Source: Putridiphycobacter sp965230195
GTDB lineage: Bacteria; Bacteroidota; Bacteroidia; Flavobacteriales_D; Crocinitomicaceae
DNA length: 64,000 nucleotides
Assembly: GCA_965230195.1 (NCBI GenBank)
Contig: OZ245997.1
Coordinates: 3,472,001-3,536,000, forward strand
Direction: 5' to 3'
Numbering within the stretch: the first letter of the stretch is position 1; each line of letters opens with the position of its first letter. Under the pieces are notes generated by a model, which did not search any database, had not been told where the DNA came from, and saw only the letters and a list, made by a program, of their open reading frames with translations. Positions 7,741 through 17,800 of this stretch are shown here, one piece after another. A program made the position numbers and the translations under genes.

Positions 7741-9492
7741 TTATTTATTAAAAAAGTCAATTATTTTTTGGTTTAAAAAATTGGGATACTCAACCATTAC
7801 TTCTTCTGTGGTCTTTCCACTTAAGCTTTGATATACTGAAACAGATCCTTTATTTGTGATATTCAATACCCCTTCTAAGTTAGGTTTGTTGTGATGTATA
7901 TTCTCGATTCCTGCCTCCAGAGCAATAGTAAAATTTTTGGTGTATTGAGCTTTTTCAGGAGAAGTGAGTTCGGAATACACTGAAGAAGGCTCTTCTTTTG
8001 CAATTGTAATATCACAATCATCTGGTAAATCAAAATCATGAATAACGAAGTAGTCAATTTCAAAAAGCTTACAAAGTTGGATGATGGACTTAAGAGTGTC
8101 TTTACCCCAAGCTGCTACAATAGAGTAATTATTGTATTCCAAGCTGTATTTAGTTGATAACACTGTTCTATATCCTAAAACGTCATGAGGACCTTCTACA
8201 ATTAGGACTTTTTTAGCAAAAATGATATTACCCAAATTAGGTTCTAATGTTTTCATATAAAGTGCAAAATCATCAATGCTTTTCACTTTATATTCGTCTA
8301 GCGTATCCGGAACATGAAGCATTGCTGCAGGATGATGAATAACGTCAGTATAAGAGTTTTCTGGAGTCTTAAGCTTAATAATTGATTGAGGTGTAAAGAG
8401 GTTTACAAATTTTTTAGAGTGTGTGGTATAAATCACTTGATTGTTCTCGGCTAATTTCTCAAGTAATTTATAGAAGTAATCTTGATAATTCTCATGCAAA
8501 AATGTTTCAGGTTCTTCGATAACGAAAATATTACCTCCTTTATCACTTTCTATAATCGCTTTAAATAATGAAATTACAAACAAGAAGATAAATCCATTGC
8601 CATACCTAGTAATTGGTAATTTCGGCTTCTTGTTATTCTCTTGTAAATAAAACTCCAAATTTTTATAAAATGAGTCAACGGAGGGGAAACCAAAACCTAA
8701 GTCAAAATCGTCACTTTTAATTTCAAGTTCTTCTTTGATAGTTTCTTTTATCTGATTAGTTAAAGCTTCAAGTTTTGGAGTTGGAATAACTTGCTTTTCT
8801 ATATAATCAAGCATTTTATCAAAAACATCTGCGTTAGGCTGACCAATATGATGTTTAAGAACACCTTCTTTGTCCTCTATTTTTGTTTCATTTGATTCAA
8901 ACTCTTTTCTAATATCTAGCAAAATTTTACCTAACAAGGTGTTTCGATTTGCTCTTAACTGATTATGTATTGTTATTGGATCAATATAATAGAGGGGAAC
9001 CTTGTCTTTCCATTTGTAAGCAGTTTGTGCTCCCTGTTTAAGTTGCTTGTTTAATATTTCTTTTTCTTCTTCACTGAATTCAGAATTTTTCCCTCTTTTC
9101 AAAGCCATTGGGGTGAAGATTTGTTTTCCTTCAGCATCTAAACAATAATGCTGAGTATCAACTTGACCGTTCTCGATTTTTACATTTAAGTTATACTTTG
9201 AAATTTCTCTAAATTGATTAAATATGGTTGGACATTTGATAGGAGGAGATATCTGGATATCTATTTCAAAATCACTATCTAAATTATGATTATGAAAGTC
9301 ATTTTTGTCAAACGCATTGTAACCTGTACTTTTATTGTTCAGACCCAATAGAATAGCATCAATAATATTAGATTTTCCTGAATTGTTGTGTCCTACAATA
9401 GAGAATGGCTTTTTTAAGTCAGGAAATTCTATTTCAATGCCATCAGTATTAAATGACCTAAAGTTTTTTATCGTGATTTTATCTATTCTCAT
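7741..9492 (-). CDS. OLD-family ATP-dependent nuclease (AAA ATPase with Toprim domain)
   Basis: I start at ATG 9492 (583 residues), because MRIDKITIKNFRSF is the usual N-terminus of OLD-family proteins; the longer frame would need a TTG. Residues 34-42 are the Walker A loop GHNNSGKSN, a Walker B FVIEEPETFLHE lies in the middle, followed by IYTTHSKKFV. The last third is a Toprim domain with LIVEGPHDV and the acidic IHDFDLPDD. OLD proteins are DNA nucleases used in phage defence, alone or with a helicase (Gabija). No UvrD-like GajB partner is present; the neighbour is the AbiJ-like gene at 6775. Activity is likely triggered by phage infection, by family analogy. Confidence 0.85.
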   Translation of the reverse strand: MRIDKITIKNFRSFNTDGIEIEFPDLKKPFSIVGHNNSGKSNIIDAILLGLNNKSTGYNAFDKNDFHNHNLDSDFEIDIQISPPIKCPTIFNQFREISKYNLNVKIENGQVDTQHYCLDAEGKQIFTPMALKRGKNSEFSEEEKEILNKQLKQGAQTAYKWKDKVPLYYIDPITIHNQLRANRNTLLGKILLDIRKEFESNETKIEDKEGVLKHHIGQPNADVFDKMLDYIEKQVIPTPKLEALTNQIKETIKEELEIKSDDFDLGFGFPSVDSFYKNLEFYLQENNKKPKLPITRYGNGFIFLFVISLFKAIIESDKGGNIFVIEEPETFLHENYQDYFYKLLEKLAENNQVIYTTHSKKFVNLFTPQSIIKLKTPENSYTDVIHHPAAMLHVPDTLDEYKVKSIDDFALYMKTLEPNLGNIIFAKKVLIVEGPHDVLGYRTVLSTKYSLEYNNYSIVAAWGKDTLKSIIQLCKLFEIDYFVIHDFDLPDDCDITIAKEEPSSVYSELTSPEKAQYTKNFTIALEAGIENIHHNKPNLEGVLNITNKGSVSVYQSLSGKTTEEVMVEYPNFLNQKIIDFFNK

Positions 9493-9795
9493 ATCTATAT
9501 TACAGCCAACAAGCGGGTAAACAGCAGTAGTGTTATTTACTCCTGTATACCGTTTAGTCAAATATAATAGTTTATTTATTTCTATTTGAGGTGTATACGT
9601 AAATACTTCACTAGCTTCTCTCTATTCTTATGTAAAGGCGTTGTTATGTTATTCTCCCGATCATATCTGGTGAAAATTATACAAACAAAAGATCTTCATT
9701 TAAAAAGTTGGTAGTCGAATAACTGTTTAATAAAACCCAGCTTTTGAATAAGTTGTGTCATGATTTGATTAAACTTAGTTTGCCTAATGCTGTAA
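9493..9795. other. Non-coding gap between defence module and HtrA gene
   Basis: About 300 AT-rich bases upstream of the OLD gene. It must hold the promoter of the OLD/AbiJ unit and the 3' end of the HtrA-like gene. I see no clear open reading frame, hairpin or consensus promoter. A short stretch GGCGTTGTTATG (9638-9649) recalls the edge of attC-like sites but has no paired arm. Confidence 0.4.
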
Positions 9796-10716
9796 CTACC
9801 GCTGTTCAGGCGTAATGGTAAAAATATGCTTCTCAGTATACCTGATAATTGTGATATCTGTCATAGTTAATATTGATTTATCACTTAAAGCTTTGAATAA
9901 TTCAAAAGTTGAATTGACAGGTTGATTATTAAAAGCAATAATGATATCTCCTGTTTTCAATTGCGATCTGGATGCCGGGCTGTTATCTTCAATATTTGAA
10001 ATGAAAAGTCCCTTTGTGTTTTTTAAGCCATAATGCCTGATAATTCTTTTGTTTAAATCAATTTCCTGTAACATTAAACCTAATTTGGCCCTGAATACCT
10101 TACCATTTTGTATCAATTGCTGTGCAATTGATTTGGCCTTGTTAATATCAATACTCAAACTCAAACCTTGTGCTCCCCGAATTATGGCTGTATTTACACC
10201 AATTACATTGCCTTCACTGTCAACTAAAGGACCTCCGGAATTTCCCGGATTAAGTAAGGCATCACTTTGTATAACATTGTCAACCAGCATTCCGGATTCG
10301 GTTCTTAACGTTCTGCCCAGGCCACCGATTACACCTGTTGTAACACTGTGTTGAAATCCTAAAGGATTACCAATAGCAATGGCCAGTTGGCCAATTTGAA
10401 GATTATCTGAAGTACCCAGACTGGCTACTGAAAACCGACCTCCGGATAGTTTAATAATTGCCAGATCAGATTCCGGATCCTGTCCTATAATATGAGCGGA
10501 AACGGTTTCCATATTCATTAAAGTCACTTTAATGGTCTCAGCACCGTTTACCACATGACTATTGGTAAAGGCCAAACCATCCGAAGAAAATATAAAGCCT
10601 GAACCTGAACCCGCTAATTCCTGTTTGCCTTTAACTGTTTTAAAAATCTCAATTTTTATGACAGCATCTTTTACTTTATTAACCGAGTTAATTATAATTT
10701 TTGAAAAATCATCCAT
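9796..10716 (-). CDS. HtrA/DegP-like serine protease with one PDZ domain
   Basis: A 306-residue trypsin-like protease followed by one PDZ domain. The catalytic triad is visible as TNSHVV (His), SDLAIIKL (Asp) and NPGNSGGPL (Ser). The PDZ part follows with KLGLMLQEI ... LKTGDIIIAFNNQPVNS. Unlike most DegP/DegQ proteins it starts at MDDFSKIII without a signal peptide or membrane anchor, so a cytoplasmic location is likely, as in some trypsin-like proteases of this type. It stands alone on the minus strand. Substrates unknown. Confidence 0.85.
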   Translation of the reverse strand: MDDFSKIIINSVNKVKDAVIKIEIFKTVKGKQELAGSGSGFIFSSDGLAFTNSHVVNGAETIKVTLMNMETVSAHIIGQDPESDLAIIKLSGGRFSVASLGTSDNLQIGQLAIAIGNPLGFQHSVTTGVIGGLGRTLRTESGMLVDNVIQSDALLNPGNSGGPLVDSEGNVIGVNTAIIRGAQGLSLSIDINKAKSIAQQLIQNGKVFRAKLGLMLQEIDLNKRIIRHYGLKNTKGLFISNIEDNSPASRSQLKTGDIIIAFNNQPVNSTFELFKALSDKSILTMTDITIIRYTEKHIFTITPEQR

Positions 10717-10846
10717 GCCGTAAGGAGATCAAAACCTTATCCAACTTTAAAATGCTGTCAAAAGAACAGATTTAAATGACAAGATGGCCCCGAACAGCAC
10801 AATTTAAGGTCACATTATGTTAAAAAATGTTATAAACCAAAAGGGG

Positions 10847-11551
10847 TTAAAAGCTTAGCTGTTGTTTTAGTTTTACACTTTGACGTTCACTGACTTCTAC
10901 CTCAATACCATTATTGAGTTTCAACTTTAGCTTACCTTTAAACCATTTGTCTGCTTTAATAATATGGTTGATATTAATAATTTCCTGCCGGTTAATTCTA
11001 AAGAAAAAATCAGGATCAAGGCGTGCTTCAATAGCTGATAAAGCTTTATGTAATAAAGGAGAGCGATTCTGGTAATGCACTTTGGTATAATTGCCTTCGG
11101 TATGAAAGAGTTGGACATGTTCTAAGCGAACAATATCACAAAAATCACCATCTTTAATAAAAATGCTGTGTTGTAACGACCAGGTTTTACCTGCTTCCTG
11201 TTTTTGAATGCTGATTTTTTCAACAGCTTGTACCAGTCGTTCTTTTTTGATAGGTTTCAACAAGTAATCAACCGGGTTGACCTCAAAGGATTTTAGGGCG
11301 TACTCATCATAGGCAGTAGTAAAAATGATTTGTGGTAATACATCCAGTTCATTTAGCATTTCAAAACCAGTCATATCAGGTAAATCAATATCTAAAAATA
11401 ATAAATGTGGTTGTAAATCTTTAATGAGCTGTATCGCAGTTGCGCCGTCATAAGCCTGTCCGATTATTTCAATATTAGAAATTGATGAAAGCTGGTTAAC
11501 CAGTTCTGCCTGGGCCAATGTAGAATCTTCAATAATTATTGCACGGATCAT
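10847..11551 (-). CDS. LytTR-family response regulator
   Basis: A 234-residue protein with a receiver domain (IIIEDSTLAQ, LLFLDIDLPDMTG with the phospho-acceptor at about D54, IIFTTAYDEYA, LLKPI) and a C-terminal LytTR DNA-binding domain (VQLFHTEGNYTKVHY ... FFRINRQEIININHI). Its start codon overlaps the stop codon of the LytS-type kinase gene upstream (ATGA), which marks translational coupling. It should act as the transcriptional output of that kinase. Direct targets cannot be read here; the co-transcribed serine hydrolase is one candidate for autoregulation. Confidence 0.92.
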   Translation of the reverse strand: MIRAIIIEDSTLAQAELVNQLSSISNIEIIGQAYDGATAIQLIKDLQPHLLFLDIDLPDMTGFEMLNELDVLPQIIFTTAYDEYALKSFEVNPVDYLLKPIKKERLVQAVEKISIQKQEAGKTWSLQHSIFIKDGDFCDIVRLEHVQLFHTEGNYTKVHYQNRSPLLHKALSAIEARLDPDFFFRINRQEIININHIIKADKWFKGKLKLKLNNGIEVEVSERQSVKLKQQLSF

Positions 11552-12585
11552 GATAATAGAATTTGAGCGGTGACTTGATCATTCTCTTCAAATATAGCAA
11601 ATGCAGCCTTGTTGTTAAATGTGGATTGGAGACGTTGTTTTAAATTTTGTATCCCAATACCTTTGCTGTGTTTACCATCCAGTTGTCCGGGATTTGAAAC
11701 CTGTATCAGCCGGTGATTCTCCTCTTCATGAATTTTTATGGAAATCAAAGAAGGATTTGTTTTAAACGAACCATGTTTAATCGCATTTTCAACCAAAAGC
11801 TGAATGGACATTGGCGGGATTTTTACAGGTTTTAAACTTTCGTCCACTTCAACCTGAAAGTCAACCCTGTCACCAAGGTGAATTTTATTTAAATTGATGT
11901 AACCCATAACCACTTCCATTTCCTCGTCAATACTAACAACTTCCTTTTTCTGGTAATTGAGCGCATAACGTAGCATATCTGAGATATCCAATAAGGCATC
12001 CCTGGCCTTTTCAGGATCAGTTAATATCAATGAACGGATATTATTGATAGAGTTAAACAGAAAGTGCGGGCTGAGTTGTTTTCGCAGGTTATTCAATTCT
12101 GCTTCCTTGAGTTGCAGCGAGAGATTCAGTTGTGATTGAATCAGGTTTTGCCGGTTTTCAAAAAATATAAAACTGACATAAAGTAATGTCCAGATCATTA
12201 GGGTTAAACCAATATTGAAGATATTACCAATTATACCATCTAATGAAGGTTGCATACTATCAAATAACCAGGCTATAATTGGTGTGTAAATCAAAACGCA
12301 AATCATTGACCCCGCTACTGCAATACCAATTGAATAAGGAATGATGACAATGAATTTTTTTTCAATCAGTCCCAGTTTTAGTATAACATACCGCATGAGT
12401 ATAGTAATAAGAAAACCGGTAATAACAACAATTAAAGAATAGGGGATTGCAATAAAATTCTTTTGAAAATAACTGGTTTGGAATATAACGTTAATGAAAA
12501 ACATCACTAACCAACCCAAAGTATCAGACACCCAAAACGCTTGTTTTGGATGTCCGATTTTCCTATTTGAATGAATGGAATTCAT
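11548..12585 (-). CDS. LytS/YehU-type sensor histidine kinase
   Basis: I use ATG 12585 (345 residues); the codon before it is TTG. Four hydrophobic segments fill the first 160 residues, so the sensor is probably in the membrane. The His_kinase domain carries LRKQLSPHFLFNSINNIRSL with the phospho-acceptor His, and a HATPase with LLVENAIKHG and KGIGIQNLKQRL follows. This is the LytS/YehU class that pairs with LytTR regulators. It overlaps the regulator gene downstream by 4 bases and starts 18 bases after the serine hydrolase stop, so all three form one operon. Confidence 0.9.
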   Translation of the reverse strand: MNSIHSNRKIGHPKQAFWVSDTLGWLVMFFINVIFQTSYFQKNFIAIPYSLIVVITGFLITILMRYVILKLGLIEKKFIVIIPYSIGIAVAGSMICVLIYTPIIAWLFDSMQPSLDGIIGNIFNIGLTLMIWTLLYVSFIFFENRQNLIQSQLNLSLQLKEAELNNLRKQLSPHFLFNSINNIRSLILTDPEKARDALLDISDMLRYALNYQKKEVVSIDEEMEVVMGYINLNKIHLGDRVDFQVEVDESLKPVKIPPMSIQLLVENAIKHGSFKTNPSLISIKIHEEENHRLIQVSNPGQLDGKHSKGIGIQNLKQRLQSTFNNKAAFAIFEENDQVTAQILLS

Positions 12586-12603
12586 CAATATTGTTATCGT
12601 TTA

Positions 12604-14382
12604 TTATGGTATTTTTTCAAATTCGAAACCGCTGTAAAACAGGTTTCCATTTTCCAGTATTCTTAATGCTTCTCCGGTATTTCTCCCAATTCCGGTTGAT
12701 ATGGCCAGGGTATTTGATATTTCATTAAAACTTAAAGTTCGGTTAGTATCTTTTGTCTTACCCTTGAATTCCCCTTTAATTATACCATTATTGTTGTATA
12801 GCTTTAATGTTAAACCTTCAAAGTTTAAATAAGGACACTCTTCACAAGCATAAAAATCACCAACTAACTTATAATTACCAAATGCCGCATACCAACTGTC
12901 CGATATAGGTGTGGTTTCTGTTTTAACACTGGCAAAATCCTCTCTTTCTGATGGCATGTAAATTACTTTGAGGTATGTTGCATCCTGATAATTAACAAAC
13001 CTGAATTGTTGATGTTTTACTTTAACAGGTATAAATCCAAACAAACGAACTCTGGCATCATACCTTAATGAATCGTCAATGGGTTTTAAAATCACTTTTG
13101 CAGTTGAGCCGGCTTTAAACTTAATTTTTTCAGGGTTTGAAACGGCCATATCTATCCCGCTGACACTATAACGTCCAATAATATCCTTTTTGGATGGTAA
13201 TGTTTCAGATTTTACTTCATTACCGGCTTTGTTCTTTTCATAGTGAATGGTAGTACTGTCTGATTCATCTAAATAAATTTTAATTAACCGTTCAGCACTG
13301 GCTATACGGTTCCCCTGATTGCTGTTTGTCAATACTACAGCACCAACACCCAATTCCGGAATATATTTAAAGTCAGCATGAAAAGCCCAGGTGTCTCCAC
13401 CATGGCCAATAAATCGGCTTTCAATCGTATCATTATCTTTATGAATAGAAATTTTGGAGGCATATAAACCATATCCCCAGTCACTGCTGGTTTTTAAAGC
13501 CAGGTTTCCAACACTATTTTTTTCCATTTCACGTATTGATGCCGGACTGAGAACACTATTTTCAGGTTTGTTCAGGTAAACCTGAATGTATTTAGCCATA
13601 TCAATTACGTTACTATGAATCAATCCGGCTGCAGCATCACGGATTTGAGTTTCGTTAAAAAGTTTAGTGTTTAAGTAGCCTTTTGAAATATGCTTAACAT
13701 GTGGCATTGTATCATAAACAAAAGATGAATTCATACCGATTGGATCAAAAATATTTGTTTTCAGGTAGTCTTCATAACCCTGTCCTGATGTTTCAGTAAT
13801 CAATTTACCCAATAAGCCATAGCCAGTGTTGGAATAAGAGTGTTGGTAGTTAGCCGGTGCCGACATGGTACTTTTATTAATCTGCTTAATTAACCAGTCC
13901 GCATCAGGAGGAGTATCACAGAAAAAACCATTTAAAATATCACTTGGTAATCCCGAAGTATGCGTTAAAAGATCTTTAATTAAAATAGGATTGTCGTCAG
14001 AAAAACGACTGCCAATCTGAATTGAAGGCACATACTCCTGAATACTGTTATTAACATTCAATTTATTTTGTTCCTGTAATTGCATTAAACTCATGGCAGT
14101 AAATGATTTTGTGCAGGAACCTATTCTGTATATGGTATTGGCATCAGCCTTAATATTATTTTCCCTGTCCTGAAAACCATAACCTGTGGCATAAACAACT
14201 TTACCACCATCCACAATGGCAATACTGCTACCTACCACTTTGTACTTGGCCATTAATTTATTAATGGTGCTGTCAATACGGTTTTGAACTTCAGGAGACA
14301 ATGTGTTGATATTCTGAGTCCACACAATAGAACTAAAACTGAGGGTTAGTCCAATAAGCAATGTCTTAATTATTGTTTTCAT
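12604..14382 (-). CDS. Exported serine hydrolase, class C beta-lactamase fold
   Basis: This 592-residue protein has a signal peptide (TLLIGLTLSFSSIVWTQ) and a beta-lactamase/D-alanyl-D-alanine carboxypeptidase fold. The three active-site motifs are visible: SCTK (SxxK), YSN in the YxN position and HGG near the end of the domain. About 200 further residues form C-terminal beta-rich domains as in many Bacteroidota 'serine hydrolase' proteins. It is first in an operon with a LytS/LytTR pair. It probably acts on a small ester, amide or peptidoglycan-related substrate in the periplasm, and there is no reason to read it as an antibiotic resistance gene. Confidence 0.85.
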   Translation of the reverse strand: MKTIIKTLLIGLTLSFSSIVWTQNINTLSPEVQNRIDSTINKLMAKYKVVGSSIAIVDGGKVVYATGYGFQDRENNIKADANTIYRIGSCTKSFTAMSLMQLQEQNKLNVNNSIQEYVPSIQIGSRFSDDNPILIKDLLTHTSGLPSDILNGFFCDTPPDADWLIKQINKSTMSAPANYQHSYSNTGYGLLGKLITETSGQGYEDYLKTNIFDPIGMNSSFVYDTMPHVKHISKGYLNTKLFNETQIRDAAAGLIHSNVIDMAKYIQVYLNKPENSVLSPASIREMEKNSVGNLALKTSSDWGYGLYASKISIHKDNDTIESRFIGHGGDTWAFHADFKYIPELGVGAVVLTNSNQGNRIASAERLIKIYLDESDSTTIHYEKNKAGNEVKSETLPSKKDIIGRYSVSGIDMAVSNPEKIKFKAGSTAKVILKPIDDSLRYDARVRLFGFIPVKVKHQQFRFVNYQDATYLKVIYMPSEREDFASVKTETTPISDSWYAAFGNYKLVGDFYACEECPYLNFEGLTLKLYNNNGIIKGEFKGKTKDTNRTLSFNEISNTLAISTGIGRNTGEALRILENGNLFYSGFEFEKIP

Positions 14383-14527
14383 ATTCTTGTTTTAATGCCG
14401 GAAGCAATTGTAATTTTAAACAAACTTATTGGCATTGTGCCGAAATATAAAGTAAAATTTTATCAGCGCGGAAAAAAAAGGTTGAATCAGGATAATCGTT
14501 GACAAAAATTAGGAAATGTTTTGTTTA

Positions 14528-14691
14528 ATACCAAAATGAACAATAAATCGGCCCAAACTTTCTGAAAAAAATCCAAATCTTTGCGTTAAAAATGCTCGCC
14601 GTAGCGCCGCTGCTATGTCTGCACTTTTTGCCTTAATCTTTGAATTTTTGTCATTGAAATCTTTAGACCAATTTATTATTCCATTTGGTAT
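14528..14691. repeat. Long imperfect inverted repeat (MITE-like or large hairpin)
   Basis: The arms 14528-14595 and about 14621-14691 are imperfect reverse complements over nearly 70 bases, beginning with ATACCAAA on each outer edge and meeting at GCACTTTTT / AAAAATGC near the G+C-rich centre (14596-14620). It lies in the 450-bp gap between the divergent hydrolase and macroglobulin genes. The size, terminal symmetry and lack of coding sequence fit a non-autonomous mobile repeat or a large structured element. No target-site duplication is obvious. Confidence 0.6.
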
Positions 14692-14833
14692 GAAATATGG
14701 AAAATGAACTTTTTTTTCATCAATTGGTAGTCATACTATATTAAGTTTATGTTAGGAATAAGACTCTACCGGATTTCGATTATATTTATTACTTAATTTG
14801 TGTAAAACAAACTGTTAACAGCGCCAATAAATT

Positions 14834-17800
14834 ATGAAGATACAAGCTTCAATGTTATGTTTAAACCGTCAAATGAAAAAATGGATTTCCAGGGATACAT
14901 TTAAGTTCCGATTATTGTTTTTGCTCATTTTTACAGGTTTGTCGGCTCAGTTTTCTTACGGACAGATCGATATTAAAACAAAGCACGCCGTTTATCAAAA
15001 GATTTATAAGCTGGATCAGGAACAGTTTAAACGATTGTATCAGTATAAATCTGTCCATGACAGCCTTGACCTGTTTACACATTATGTTAAAAGAATTCCT
15101 ATTCATCAAACCAATGTTTTAGACAGCTTACCTTTTGGACATTATCTGGCGATAAAGGTAACAGGTACTCAGCTTAATTTCAGAGTATACAGCAAGCCCT
15201 TCTTTAAATTGCAATCTCATGGCATTAACGGTAAGGTTTGGTATATCATTACCAACACAGAAGGGAATGTTTTAACAGGTGCAAAATTAAACATCAGAGA
15301 CAGTACTTATACTTATCAGCCGGATTGCAACTGCTATTCTGTACCAGCTAATCTCGCTAACGGACAACTGACAATCAGCTACCTTGATCACTATGAGATT
15401 TTGAAGTCGTCATTTAGTTATCGACAGCAAGCTCAATATCAGGTCAAATCGAATGAATATAAAAAAGAAAGGTGGTCGAATGTTAGAATTTTACCTGGTT
15501 ATGTTGCATTTAATCAGCCAATGTACAGGCAAAATGATACGGTAAGAACCAAAGCTTTTTTAGTAAATGAAAAAGGAAAGCCCTGGAAGCGAAAAAAAGT
15601 ATTAATGAAATATACAACACCTGGTCAGAAAGTAGTGGTACTTGGTGTAATCAGGCCTCAAACTGAAGGGGCTTATGTCAGGGATTTTGTGGTGTCAGAT
15701 ACACATAGTTTAGGTACTTATCACTTAAGCTACTGGAATAAGAGAGGAAAAGTGAAGTTAAGAGATGAACGCTTCAGAATTGAAGACTACCATTTAAACC
15801 CTTCTAATACCTACCATTCAAGAGTTACACAACCTGTTTATCACAGGGGGCAGGATGTGGAATTTATTTTAAAAGCGGAAGATGTTAATGGATTAGCGCT
15901 GTTGGATGCAAAAGCCAGGGTTTCAGTTGTATCCCGTCAGTTTAACGATTTTTACGATAAACACTTTTTCTGGAATGGTCAGCAAAACTTTTTCAGCTTT
16001 GAAAGAGAGGTATTATTTGATGTTGCCGGAGAAACAGTAGTCCGTTTTGAAGATTCCCTGTTTCCTAATAACAATATGATATACAGGGCTACCATTACTT
16101 ATTTCAATGATCTGGAACAATTGTATTCCAATGTTATTGATTTTACATTTGATGCCAAACCCAACCATTTTGAATTCAGGTTAAAGGGAGATTCTATTGT
16201 GGTTGATCATTTTACGTTGGGAGTCAATTCACCACATTCAGGACTCCAATTGATTAGCATGAGGGACAATGAAATAGTGGATACAAAGTCAATTAGTGCA
16301 CCATATCGTGAAAAAATTGACCTTTTTAATACCACATACATCCTGAAAGACAAACATAACCGTGAGATCAACCGGTTAAATTTTAATAATCATCATGCAT
16401 TACCGGTATCATTAAACGGTAGCCGGACTCACGACTCGATCAGAATCCGCCTTGATAACAGTCTGCAAATGCCGGTCAGCTATCAGGTTTTTAAAGGGAA
16501 CCAACAAGTTGATGGTGGCCGTTGGGAAAAAGGTAAAAGTCAACTCCTTTATTCTGCCGCCGATTCCTCACTGGACGATTACCATGTATTTTATTCTGTA
16601 CTGTGGCGTCACAAACATTTTATAAAAGAGCAGTATTTTTATGTTGACGAAACCAAACTTAATGTGGCCATTAACCAACCTGATATTGTGTTTCCGGGAT
16701 CAAGAGTACCCGTAGAGGTAAATATTACCGATTACCAGAATAAAAACGTTGAGGGTGTTAATGTTACGGCTTATTCAGTAAATGATTTGTTTAACACTAT
16801 TCCTTTGCCACAATTACCATATTTTGGTCGGTTACATTCCGGTTTTCTGAGTCGGTTCAATGTGAATCTGGCCCCGCTTCAGTTCCACCGAAATATAACA
16901 TTACAACCAGAACATATTGATCAGTTTGACTTAAGGGAGATACCTTATTATGGTTTTGCTTATGCCAAAAATGGGGTAGGTATTTTTAGGGATAGTATTG
17001 ATGGTGATTTAGCCGAGCTGGCAGTATATGGCTTAAAAATGAATAGTCATTTATCAATTCACGCCATTTACTTAAATGATGAACCTGTAGCCATTAATGG
17101 TACTTCAAACCGTGGCGCTTATGTATTTGTGAAACCTGCCGGTGAGTATGACCTAAAAATCAGGACCTCTTCTCATCAATATACCATTAATAATGTGAAG
17201 TTAACCAAGGGGGAAAAGGCTTATCTCTGTTTTAACGAGGCTTTTGCTGAATCGAATCCTGATGTAAGTTATATCAAAATTGATCAGGCACCATTTACCA
17301 AAGATGAATGGGCATATTTAAAGCCACACTTTTTATATATTAACTGGGGAAGGGATCGGTATGTAATTGAACAGGATGGTTTCTTAACCTCTAACTCACA
17401 AATGACCAGTAGTTCTGGAATTTATGATCAAAACAAGTGGTATAGCATTGTTGGTCCGGTTAAAAAAGGAAAAGTACAGGTTTATAACCAGACCAGGGAC
17501 ACCATTTTAACTTTCGATTTTTATCCTGATTATTTATACAGCATGGACAGTATAGGTAATATTATTGTTGACAAACCTGCACCGAATGAACGGTCAGCAT
17601 TTCGGTTCAGTTTAAACTCCAGGCATCAGGATTGGGATTTCAATTACCGGTTACAACGCTGGGCTGATTTGTTTCCTGAACAGGAACAAGAGGTACAAAA
17701 GCCGGAACCTGTTGTTAAAACAGTAACTAAAAAAACAAAAATTAATTTTGATAACCCTGCCAGAGCATCCCAGTTAAGATCATTCCGGCCGGAGAAATTC

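Noticed and set aside
12604..14382. Antibiotic resistance beta-lactamase
   Set aside because: The fold and motifs match, but the large C-terminal extension and operon with LytS/LytTR point to a general serine hydrolase.
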